Origin: Rhodanobacter spathiphylli B39
GTDB taxonomy: Bacteria > Pseudomonadota > Gammaproteobacteria > Xanthomonadales > Rhodanobacteraceae
DNA: 64,000 bases
NCBI RefSeq assembly: GCF_000264295.1
Contig: NZ_AJXT01000043.1
Span: 1 to 64,000 of the forward strand
Direction: 5' to 3'
Shown here: positions 41,605-49,089 of the stretch, one piece after another
Position numbering within the stretch: position 1 is the first letter of the stretch
Layout: every line of letters starts with the position of its first letter
Notes under the pieces: model-generated
What the model saw: only the letters and a program-made list of their open reading frames with translations
What the model was told of the DNA's origin: nothing
Databases searched by the model: none
Program-made: the position numbers and the translations under genes

Positions 41605-43455
41605 TCAAGGCAGGCCCAGCATGCCGCGATCGAGCGCAGCGGCGCCACGCGGCCGGGCCGCGGGCGTCGGCACGTCGACCGGCCATGCTTCGCCCTCGTA
41701 CAGGTGTCCCCACAACCGCTCCAGCGCTGCGTAACCGTAGGGCAACAGCGGCACGTGGCGCTCGCCGAAACCTGGCAGCGCCAGGAACGCATCGAAGTGC
41801 TGCGCATGCGGCACCTTCCAGTAGATCGGCCGGCGCCCTTCGTCGCGCAGCCATTCGACGTACGGCTCGGAACTGAAGGCCGTGGGCAGCAAGCCATCGC
41901 TGGCGCCGTGCAGCACCCACAGCGGGAGATCCGCCCGCGGCAGGCGGGCGGCGGTTTCGGCCACCGCGGCATGCAGCGCCTGCGCCTCGTGGTCTTCGCC
42001 GGTCCACAACGCGCGCAGGCATTCGCTGCCGATCAGGGTCGGATCGGTCGATACATTGACGCCGCCGTAGAGCCCGATGCCATTACCCGGGGGAATGCCC
42101 GAACCATCGGCCCACCACGCCGCCCGCGTCGTGGCGTCCGCCACGCCCGGCGCGCCACCGGCGCCGATCGCCGCGTAATGAAATCCGCAAGGCATGTCGC
42201 CCGCGCCGCGCCGCAGGTAGGACGAGGCGTAGCCCGCCGCGACCACCCGCCACAGGTCGAACGCCGTGGTGGTCGCGGCCGTGCTCATTGCCTCGTCGGT
42301 CCAGCCCCGCGCGCGCAGATAATCGCGCGCCTGCTCCGACTGCTGGGCCAGCGTGTTGCCACTGAGCTTGCCCTGCGCGCGCAGGCTGGCGCAGCGGATC
42401 GGCCATGCCGGCAACGCCGCGCCGCGTGGCCCGCGCGCCATCGGCACGCCGGCAAACTGTTCCGCGCTCAGGGCGCAGGGCAACCAGATCGCTGCCTCGG
42501 TGGCGTAGTCATACAAGGCGCGGCCGCGATCCTTCACGTGCACATTCGGTTCCAGCGCGACCACGCCGGCGAAGAATCCGTCGTGATCCAGCCCGGCCGC
42601 CTGCAACACCGCGCCGCCGCCGTTGGAGATGCCGGTGGCGATGATCTTCGTGTTCTGCGGCGTGAACGGGGCCTCTTCCGGATACGCCCGATCGAGCATG
42701 GCCAGGCCGAACTGCGCGGCCTGGATCACGTGCCTGCCCCAGGCTGCCTCCGGGTTGTCGCCCGAATGCATGTGCTTGATCGCGATGCCGGAGACCGGCG
42801 GCCCCGGCATCGGCTGGAATTCCAGCGCCGCCTCGCCCTTCCTCGCCCGACGCCCGTCCAGCGCCACGCCGCTGTTGTCGGCGAAATCGAAGTAGCCCGT
42901 GCCGGTGCCCTTGTCGGTATACGCCACCGCGCAACCGTGCGGCAGGCCCCAGGCGCCTGCCAGCGAAATGGCGCCGTACACACCGCGCGATCCCGAAGAA
43001 GCCGTCACTACCAGACAGCGCTTCTGCCTGTCGAAGTTGTCCGGCAACTGCAGCAATACGCGATGCGGGGCGCGTGCGCCGGGAATCCGGGCAAACGCCG
43101 AATACTCGCGCCCGGGCACGTCCGGCACCGCGCCGTACACCGTGCCGTAGCCACCCAGCGGACCCAGGTCGGCGATGCCCTTCCAGCTGGCCTGGATCGC
43201 GCGGCGCCGCAGTTCTTCCGCGCCGGGGTCGAGTGGATCGGTGAAGGGCAGCGGCGCGCCGGCGAGGCCGGCAAGGCCCAGCCCTGCACTGAGCAGATCA
43301 TCGTGACCGCGATGCTCGGTCACCCGCACTTCCCCGTAGTCGACCTCTGGCATGGCAGCTCCCTTCCTGTTGGCATGGCTGGCACAAGCGGACAGCATGA
43401 CGGATATGGCCATGAAGCAGAACAGCCAGGACGGGCGACGGGCGGAATTTTTCAT
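41605..43455 (-). CDS. 3-hydroxybutyrate oligomer hydrolase, putative lipoprotein
   Basis: Alpha/beta-hydrolase of 616 aa of the D-(-)-3-hydroxybutyrate oligomer hydrolase family, which cleaves short PHB oligomers to 3-hydroxybutyrate. The serine nucleophile is S277 in ATGISNGGGAV. Other conserved stretches are VVTASSGSRGVYGAISLAGAW, AYTDKGTGTGY and LWVLHGASDGLLP carrying a likely acidic residue; HAQHFDAF may hold the His. Known enzymes of this family are intracellular or secreted; here residues 1-24 form a lipoprotein signal with lipobox LSAC, so it is probably membrane-anchored on the periplasmic side. It is divergent from the response-regulator gene. Confidence 0.85.
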   Translation of the reverse strand: MKNSARRPSWLFCFMAISVMLSACASHANRKGAAMPEVDYGEVRVTEHRGHDDLLSAGLGLAGLAGAPLPFTDPLDPGAEELRRRAIQASWKGIADLGPLGGYGTVYGAVPDVPGREYSAFARIPGARAPHRVLLQLPDNFDRQKRCLVVTASSGSRGVYGAISLAGAWGLPHGCAVAYTDKGTGTGYFDFADNSGVALDGRRARKGEAALEFQPMPGPPVSGIAIKHMHSGDNPEAAWGRHVIQAAQFGLAMLDRAYPEEAPFTPQNTKIIATGISNGGGAVLQAAGLDHDGFFAGVVALEPNVHVKDRGRALYDYATEAAIWLPCALSAEQFAGVPMARGPRGAALPAWPIRCASLRAQGKLSGNTLAQQSEQARDYLRARGWTDEAMSTAATTTAFDLWRVVAAGYASSYLRRGAGDMPCGFHYAAIGAGGAPGVADATTRAAWWADGSGIPPGNGIGLYGGVNVSTDPTLIGSECLRALWTGEDHEAQALHAAVAETAARLPRADLPLWVLHGASDGLLPTAFSSEPYVEWLRDEGRRPIYWKVPHAQHFDAFLALPGFGERHVPLLPYGYAALERLWGHLYEGEAWPVDVPTPAARPRGAAALDRGMLGLP

Positions 43456-43490
43456 TCCCGCACCATAGCAAGCACGAGGCGCCTCGCCAT

Positions 43491-43503
43491 CGTACGAAAG
43501 TCC
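43491..43503. promoter_or_regulatory. Candidate operator A shared within the PHB locus
   Basis: On the minus strand it reads GGACTTTCGTACG, agreeing at 10 of 13 bases with the stronger palindrome at 51457-51469 (GTACCTTCGTACA). It lies in the 102-bp divergent region between the oligomer hydrolase and the response-regulator gene. Its role as a binding site of that regulator is inference. Confidence 0.35.
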
Positions 43504-43557
43504 ATCGCCGCCGCGGCAAACTCGACGCGGCCGCGGCGGACAGCTAACTTCAGCGTC

Positions 43558-44217
43558 ATGACCAGCCTGCTGATTGCCGACGACCATCCCCTGTTCCGTG
43601 CCGCGCTGCGGCTGGCCGCGAACGACAGCCTGCCTGGCTGCGAGATCAGGGAAGCCGGGGACCTTGCCGAGGCGCTGCAGTTGCTGTCTGCCGCGCCCGA
43701 TACCGACCTGGTCCTGCTCGACCTGCACATGCCTGGCAGCCAGGGGCTATCCGGCCTTGCCGCCTTGCGCGGCCAGCACCCGGGCGTCGCCGTGCTGGTG
43801 GTTTCCGCCCATGACGAACCACGCATCGTGCGCCGAGTGCTCGATCACGGCGCCGCCGGCTTCATCCCCAAGAGCGCCAGCCCTGCCGAAATCGGCGAGG
43901 CGATCCGCAGCGTGCTCGACTGCGGCGGCTGGCTGCCGCCCGTCCTCGCCAACGCCGTCGCCGCCCTGCCCGCCGATCCCGCCGACATCGACCTCGCCAG
44001 CCGCCTGGCCCGTCTCACCGAACAGCAGTCGCGCGTGCTGGCCCTGCTGGCCGAAGGCCTGCTCAACAAGCAGATCGCCGACCGGCTGGCGATCCAGGAG
44101 CGCACGGTGAAGGCGCACGTCACCGCGATTTTCGAGAAGCTGAAGGTGCGCAACCGGACCCAGGCGGGGATGCTGCTGAAGTCGCTGGAACTGGGCGAAC
44201 CGGCGCGCTCGGTGTAG
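43558..44217 (+). CDS. crbR: CrbR-like NarL/LuxR-type response regulator
   Basis: DNA-binding response regulator of 219 aa. The receiver domain (1-120) has the acidic pair in IADDHP, phospho-acceptor D55 in LLDLHMPG and Lys in FIPKSASP. The C-terminal LuxR/GerE helix-turn-helix spans ~150-205 (LTEQQSRVLALLAEGLLNKQ, RTVKAHVTAIFEKL). Its convergent neighbour is a CrbS-like sensor kinase. In Pseudomonas and Vibrio the CrbS/CrbR (MxtR/ErdR) pair controls acetyl-CoA synthetase and other short-chain carbon genes. The pairing here rests on adjacency and domain types. Confidence 0.8.
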   Translation: MTSLLIADDHPLFRAALRLAANDSLPGCEIREAGDLAEALQLLSAAPDTDLVLLDLHMPGSQGLSGLAALRGQHPGVAVLVVSAHDEPRIVRRVLDHGAAGFIPKSASPAEIGEAIRSVLDCGGWLPPVLANAVAALPADPADIDLASRLARLTEQQSRVLALLAEGLLNKQIADRLAIQERTVKAHVTAIFEKLKVRNRTQAGMLLKSLELGEPARSV

Positions 44218-44292
44218 GCAGCTCCACCGCCTGCGCCAACCTTCCCGATCGCGCCGCTCGACCAGCGCCAGTGGAAGCGCGGTCACCGCCTG

Positions 44293-47200
44293 TTACCCGC
44301 GGCCCGCTCCGGTCGCCACCCGCTGCAACACCTGCCGCAGCGCCAGCGGCTTCAACGGCTTGTACAGCACGCCGATCCCCGCATCGAGCAGTCGTTGCCG
44401 CAGTTCGCCGTCGCGATCCGCGGTGAGCATCACCGTCGGCACGTCGGCATGACGCTCGCACAGGCGCTGCCATACATCCAGGCCGGTCTGCCCGCCATCC
44501 AGATGGAAATCGAGGATGTGCAGGTCCGGTCGCCACGGCGCGGCCAGTGCCTGTTCCGCGTTGCGGGCCGGATGAACCTGCCAGCCCCAACTGCTCAGCA
44601 GGCTGCCCAGCGCGGCGAGCGCGGCCGGTTCGTTGTCCAGCAGCAGCGCGCGCCCCGTCGGCAACGACTGCGCCACGCCAGCGGCCATCGGCAGGCGTGC
44701 AGCTGCCCGCGCCAGTGGCACGGCGAGGTGGAAGACGCTGCCGTGACCCGGCCAGGAACGCAGCCCCAGCGGATGGCCGAGCAGCTCGGCCATGCGTTGC
44801 GCGATGGAGAGGCCCAGTCCGAGCCCCTGCCCGCCCGCGGCGCTGCCACGGCGGAACTCCTGGAAGATCAGTTCCTGCTCCGCCACGGCGATGCCCGGGC
44901 CGGTGTCCCACACTTCCACGCGCAGGTGGTCACCGGCTCGACGCACGCCGAGCAGCACGCGACCGTGCTCGGCATAGCGCAAGGCATTCGACAGGAAGTT
45001 CTGCAACACCCGGCGCAGCAGCTGCGGATCGGAATGCACCCACGCGCGCGTGCCAACCACGTCCAGCCGCACGCCGCGGTCGAGCGCGATGGCGCTGAAC
45101 TCGGCAGCCAGCGGATCGAGCACCTCGGCCAGCGCAAACGCGCGCGGCTGCGGATGCAGGCGACCGCCCTCCAGCCGGGCCACGTCGAGCAGGCCGGTGA
45201 GCAGGCCCTCGGTGGCGCTGAGCGCACCGTTGAGATGCTGCGCGATGGCGGCGTCGCCGCCACGCTCGGCAAGAGAGTGCGCGAACAGCTGCGCGGCGTG
45301 CAGGGGCTGCATCAGGTCGTGGGTGACCGCAGCCAGGAAACGGCTCTTCGAGGCATTCGCCGCTTGCGCTTCGGCCGAGGCTGCGGCCAGCTCGCGGGTG
45401 CGTTCCTCCACCCGCAGCTCGAGTGTCTCGTTGACCCGCTTCAGCGCCGCCTCGGCCTGGCGGAAGGCAGTGACGTCGGTGAAGGTGGCCACGAAGCCGC
45501 CGCCAGGCATCGGGTTGCCGCGGATCTCGACGATGGTGCCGTCGGGAAAACGCCGCTCGGACAAATGCCGCGTGCCGGTGCGCATGTGCGCCAGCCGGCG
45601 CTGCACGCGCGCCTCGACCTCACCCGGACCCAGCATGCCGGCGTCGATGTTGTGGCGGGTCAGCTCGGCCACCGGCCGCCCCACCTGCAGCATTCCCGGC
45701 GGATAGTCGAACAGGCATGCATAAGGCGTGTTCCACGCGACCAGTTGCAGTTCGGCATCGACCACGCAGATGCCCTGGCTCATGTTTTCCAGCGCCGCCT
45801 CCAGCACGCGCTGGTTGAAGCGCAAATCCTGCGCCGCCTCACCCACGATGGCGACCACCGTGTCCAGGTCGTCGCGGCCCTGCCGGTGCACCACTTCCAG
45901 CAGCAGCCGCGCGGATGCCGCGCCGATCACCGCCGCCAGTTCGTGCTCGACCTGGGCCACCCGCGCACTGCCGGCGGAACCGGTCGCCGGCGCGCTGGCA
46001 AACAGCAGCGCGACCCGCTCCGGCGGCAGGAATCGCGCCGCGAGCGCCCGCAATTCGACCAGACCCACGTCGCCCACGCTGACGGCGTGCGCGGAACGGC
46101 CGTATCGGGAGCCGGCCAGCGCCAGCATCACCACGATGTTGACCAGCAGACTGACCACCACCGCGCGCCCCAGCCGGTTCCAGTTGCCCAGCCCCAGCAG
46201 GCCATCCGGCGCCAGCCAGTGCAGGCCGAACGGACCGCTGTGCAGCCAGGCTGGCGCGGCCGGCAACAGCGTCGGCAACACGGCATACATCCACACCAGG
46301 GTGCCTGCGGCCAGCCCGGCCATCACCGCGCGCGGCCCCAGTTGTGGCCGATACACCGCCGCCAGCAGCGCCGGGGTCAGGCCGGCCAGCGCGGAGAACG
46401 AAATCGCGCCGATGTCGGCCAGCGCCTCGTTGCGCGCCAGCAAGCGGCTATACGCCCAGGCCAGCAGGATCACCAGCAGGATCGCCACGCGCCGATGGTT
46501 CAGCAGCTCACCGCGCAGGTCGCCATGTTCGTCGCGCCCCCAGCCGGAGCGCACGCGCAGCGGCGCGATGAAATGATTGACCACCATCAGGCTCAGCGTC
46601 AGCGTGGCGATCACCACCATGCTGGTCGCCGCGCTCAGGCCGCCGAGGAAGGCGATCAGAGCCAGCCCGTGTTCGCCACGGGCCAACGGCAGCGCCAGCA
46701 CGTACATGTCCGACGACACCCCGCTCGCACCCAGCCACGCATCGCCCAGCCGCGCCAGCGGCAGGATCGGCAGCGAGATCAGCAGCAGGTACAGCGGAAA
46801 CAGCCAGCGCGCGGTGCGCAGCTGGCCATCTTCGCGGCATTCCACGATGCCCGCGTAGAACTGGTGCGGCATGGTGAACATCGCCAGCGCGCCGAGCAGG
46901 ATCAGGGCGGGGAACCCGCCACTGTCAGGCGCCTGCGGCACGTTCACCGGCAAGCCGGGCGGCAACGCGGCGAACAGCAGCGTGCCCAGCGCCAGCATCG
47001 CGCCGAGCTTGAACAGCGACTCGAACGCCATCGCCAGCACCAGCCCGCGGTTGTGCGCCATGGTCGACGCGCGGCGGGTGCCGAACAGCATCGCGAACAG
47101 CGCCATCAGCAGCGCCACGTATAGCGCGCTGTCCTGCCAAGGATCGGATTCGGCCAGTTGTCCCTGGCTGAGGATGCCGTAGCTCATCGCCACCGCCTTC

Positions 47201-47601
47201 AGCTGCAGCGCGATGTAGGGCACGATGCCGATCACCACCACCGCCGTGACCAGCGCCGCCAGTCCCGAATGCCGCTCCAGCCGCACCGCGATCAGGTCGG
47301 CCAGAGAACCGGCGTTGTACTCGCGCACCAGTTGCACCAGCCGGCCCAGGAATTTCAGCGCGAACAGATACATCAGGATCGCGCCGACGAACGTCGGCGG
47401 CAGCCACCAGCCGGAGCGACTGGCCTGGGTCACGGTGCCGTAGAACGTCCACGAAGTGCAGTGGATCGCCAGCGACAGCGCATACACGATCGCCCAGCGC
47501 TTCTCGAAAATGTGCGGGCGGCGTTCGCCCAGCAGCGCCACGCCGAACAGCAGGCCCAGCCAGCACAAGGCGGCGATGGCGATGACGCTGGCGCTCAGCA
47601 T
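44293..47601 (-). CDS. crbS: CrbS-like hybrid sensor histidine kinase with SLC5/SSS transporter domain
   Basis: Membrane sensor of 1102 aa. Residues ~1-490 form a sodium/solute-symporter-like domain with about 13 transmembrane helices (CTSWTFYGTVTQASRSGWWL near the start). A short linker domain (~500-575, STAC-like position) is followed by a PAS domain (~595-720), a coiled coil, the histidine kinase with H761 in AVTHDLMQPLHA, N box LQNFLSNALRYAE, G boxes DTGPGIA and GQGLGLGLS, and a C-terminal receiver with D1031 in ILDFHLDGG. This architecture is that of CrbS/MxtR, thought to sense short-chain carboxylates or their flux. An in-frame GTG at 47610 is an alternative start. Confidence 0.88.
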   Translation of the reverse strand: MLSASVIAIAALCWLGLLFGVALLGERRPHIFEKRWAIVYALSLAIHCTSWTFYGTVTQASRSGWWLPPTFVGAILMYLFALKFLGRLVQLVREYNAGSLADLIAVRLERHSGLAALVTAVVVIGIVPYIALQLKAVAMSYGILSQGQLAESDPWQDSALYVALLMALFAMLFGTRRASTMAHNRGLVLAMAFESLFKLGAMLALGTLLFAALPPGLPVNVPQAPDSGGFPALILLGALAMFTMPHQFYAGIVECREDGQLRTARWLFPLYLLLISLPILPLARLGDAWLGASGVSSDMYVLALPLARGEHGLALIAFLGGLSAATSMVVIATLTLSLMVVNHFIAPLRVRSGWGRDEHGDLRGELLNHRRVAILLVILLAWAYSRLLARNEALADIGAISFSALAGLTPALLAAVYRPQLGPRAVMAGLAAGTLVWMYAVLPTLLPAAPAWLHSGPFGLHWLAPDGLLGLGNWNRLGRAVVVSLLVNIVVMLALAGSRYGRSAHAVSVGDVGLVELRALAARFLPPERVALLFASAPATGSAGSARVAQVEHELAAVIGAASARLLLEVVHRQGRDDLDTVVAIVGEAAQDLRFNQRVLEAALENMSQGICVVDAELQLVAWNTPYACLFDYPPGMLQVGRPVAELTRHNIDAGMLGPGEVEARVQRRLAHMRTGTRHLSERRFPDGTIVEIRGNPMPGGGFVATFTDVTAFRQAEAALKRVNETLELRVEERTRELAAASAEAQAANASKSRFLAAVTHDLMQPLHAAQLFAHSLAERGGDAAIAQHLNGALSATEGLLTGLLDVARLEGGRLHPQPRAFALAEVLDPLAAEFSAIALDRGVRLDVVGTRAWVHSDPQLLRRVLQNFLSNALRYAEHGRVLLGVRRAGDHLRVEVWDTGPGIAVAEQELIFQEFRRGSAAGGQGLGLGLSIAQRMAELLGHPLGLRSWPGHGSVFHLAVPLARAAARLPMAAGVAQSLPTGRALLLDNEPAALAALGSLLSSWGWQVHPARNAEQALAAPWRPDLHILDFHLDGGQTGLDVWQRLCERHADVPTVMLTADRDGELRQRLLDAGIGVLYKPLKPLALRQVLQRVATGAGRG

Positions 47602-47710
47602 GCGAAGCACATCCGTGGGGGCGACTTCCGTCGCGATGTTCCGGGCGCGGCATGCCCCGTCTTCGATGTGAAGAGGTTTCGTCCGCTCGCATCCGCAGGA
47701 GCACGCCTCG

Positions 47711-47887
47711 TGCGCGATGCTCTTGCTGTTGGTGGGTTCAGAGCCAAGAGCTTTCGTCCTCCTTCGGAGGGCGAGTTACTTTTCTCTGGGTGGCCACGCA
47801 AAGAGAAAGCAACTCCGCTGCCAAAGGCAGACGAAAGCCTTTCAGCTCTGCTTGATCTTCGCTCTGAATGCACAAGAGCATCGCGCA
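47711..47887. repeat. Large nested palindromic intergenic element
   Basis: Outer arms TGCGCGATGCTCTTG (47711-47725) and CAAGAGCATCGCGCA (47873-47887) are perfectly complementary. Inside are TTCAGAGC (47737-47744) / GCTCTGAA (47861-47868), then CTTTCGTC (47751-47758) / GACGAAAG (47830-47837). The core holds three hairpins: CCTCC-TTC-GGAGG (47758-47770), GAGTTACTTTTCTCT / AGAGAAAGCAACTC around TGGCCA (47773-47815), and CTGCC-AAA-GGCAG (47818-47830). It fills the gap between the sensor kinase and the PHB depolymerase gene. It resembles dispersed palindromic repeats of Xanthomonadales genomes, but copy number cannot be seen here. Confidence 0.8.
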
Positions 47888-47935
47888 CACGGTGCGTTCC
47901 TACGACAACATCGAGGCCATCGGCGTGCGGGGCCA

Positions 47936-48973
47936 TCAATGGCCGGCGGGCAACCCCAACGCCCGTACCGCGTTCACCACCCAGCGCAACTGCACGCCGT
48001 GGCGTGTGTCGTAGTCGGCTCCGGAATAACCCCACCAGTCCCAGCATGCTTGCGGATTCAAGGGCGCGAAACTTGCGCGGGTCTGAGGATATAGCACCGC
48101 CACGTCGTAGACGTCAGCCCAGCGGTTGAAGCCGGCGTCCTCGACGAAAGCCTTGCCCACCGCATCGGCGTTCTGCTTGCAGCCGTGGAACGCCACCAGC
48201 ACGCCGCAGGACTTGCCGGCGAGACAGGCGGGCGGCAGGTAGACGTAGCCGGTCCCGGCCATGAACGCATCGGCACCGTCGGGACGCAGCGCGTCCTGAT
48301 CGAAGCTGCGCAACTCGCCCTTGGCCGTGGTCGCGGCGTGCGCCGGGCGGCCGAACATCTGCGCGAAAATTTCGCCCGCCGCGTCGAAACCGCAGTGGCC
48401 GAGGTAAGGCGTCACCGACTTGTCGCAATCGTCGCCGATGGCCGCCACCGGCAGATTGTGTGCGAACGCGCGCTGGCCATCGTCATGCACCTGCATGCCC
48501 CCTAGGCCCGGCGTGCCATCGCGCAGTTGTTCATAGAAATGGGCGCCGGCTTCGGCCACGGCCGGCGCCACCAGGGCGTCGTCCCTGCCGTGCAGCAGGT
48601 AGACGCGAGCATGCGCCAGGTCCTTCAACGCACCGATCTCGCCCTCGGCGGAACGTTTGCCGGCACTGGCCACCAGCGCGGCGACGTCCGGCGCGGGCAC
48701 GCCCTTCATGCAGCTGCCCAGCGCCACGTCCAGCTTGCCGCCAGCGCAGCCGTACGGACCGCCGGCGACCATCGCCGCGTTCGGGAACAGCTCCGGATAG
48801 GCCAGTTGCGCCTGGGTGGCCATGTAGGCACCGGAGGAAAGACCGACCACCGCGGTGCGTGCCGGGTCGATCTTCAGCTTCGGCAAACTGACGTCAGGGC
48901 CTTTGGCGCAGGCACTGCCGGCGCTGGCCAGCAAGGCCAGCCACAGTACGCGGGTTGTCCATCGGGTGTTCAT
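47936..48973 (-). CDS. Secreted polyhydroxybutyrate depolymerase-type esterase
   Basis: Esterase of 345 aa of the PHB depolymerase family (Esterase_phd). A signal peptide (MNTRWTTRVLWLALLASAGS, cleavage near ACA) directs export. The nucleophile is S46 in GLSSGAYMA close to the mature N-terminus, as in the circularly permuted fungal-type PHB depolymerase. VYLLHGRDDALV carries a likely catalytic Asp and the C-terminal HGVQLRW may carry His; substrate-binding aromatics appear in CWDWWGYSG. It would release 3-hydroxybutyrate oligomers outside the cytoplasm. There is no separate substrate-binding domain, so soluble or amorphous substrate is plausible. It is 116 bp downstream of the TonB receptor gene on the same strand. 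Confidence 0.85.
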   Translation of the reverse strand: MNTRWTTRVLWLALLASAGSACAKGPDVSLPKLKIDPARTAVVGLSSGAYMATQAQLAYPELFPNAAMVAGGPYGCAGGKLDVALGSCMKGVPAPDVAALVASAGKRSAEGEIGALKDLAHARVYLLHGRDDALVAPAVAEAGAHFYEQLRDGTPGLGGMQVHDDGQRAFAHNLPVAAIGDDCDKSVTPYLGHCGFDAAGEIFAQMFGRPAHAATTAKGELRSFDQDALRPDGADAFMAGTGYVYLPPACLAGKSCGVLVAFHGCKQNADAVGKAFVEDAGFNRWADVYDVAVLYPQTRASFAPLNPQACWDWWGYSGADYDTRHGVQLRWVVNAVRALGLPAGH

Positions 48974-49007
48974 CGGTCCGCTCCACAGATTCGGTTCGAC
49001 GTGGATT

Positions 49008-49077
49008 GTAGGGCGGGCACTGCCCGCCGCCCTGCAATGTTCTGAAGCATGGAGCCGGCGGGCACTGCCCGCCCTAC
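49008..49077. repeat. Paired inverted GC-rich repeat
   Basis: GTAGGGCGGGCACTGCCCGCC (49008-49028) recurs inverted as GGCGGGCACTGCCCGCCCTAC (49057-49077). Each unit is itself a small palindrome (GGCGGGCA/TGCCCGCC). The pair sits between the TonB receptor stop and the depolymerase start and can fold into one long hairpin, perhaps ending or protecting the receptor mRNA. It is REP-like. Confidence 0.75.
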
Positions 49078-49089
49078 GAATCCTGCAGA

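Noticed and set aside
47711-47887. Considered as a Rho-independent terminator pair or tRNA-like fold
   Set aside because: The symmetry extends over 177 bp with three internal hairpins and there are no T tracts or cloverleaf features, so it is listed as a complex repeat.
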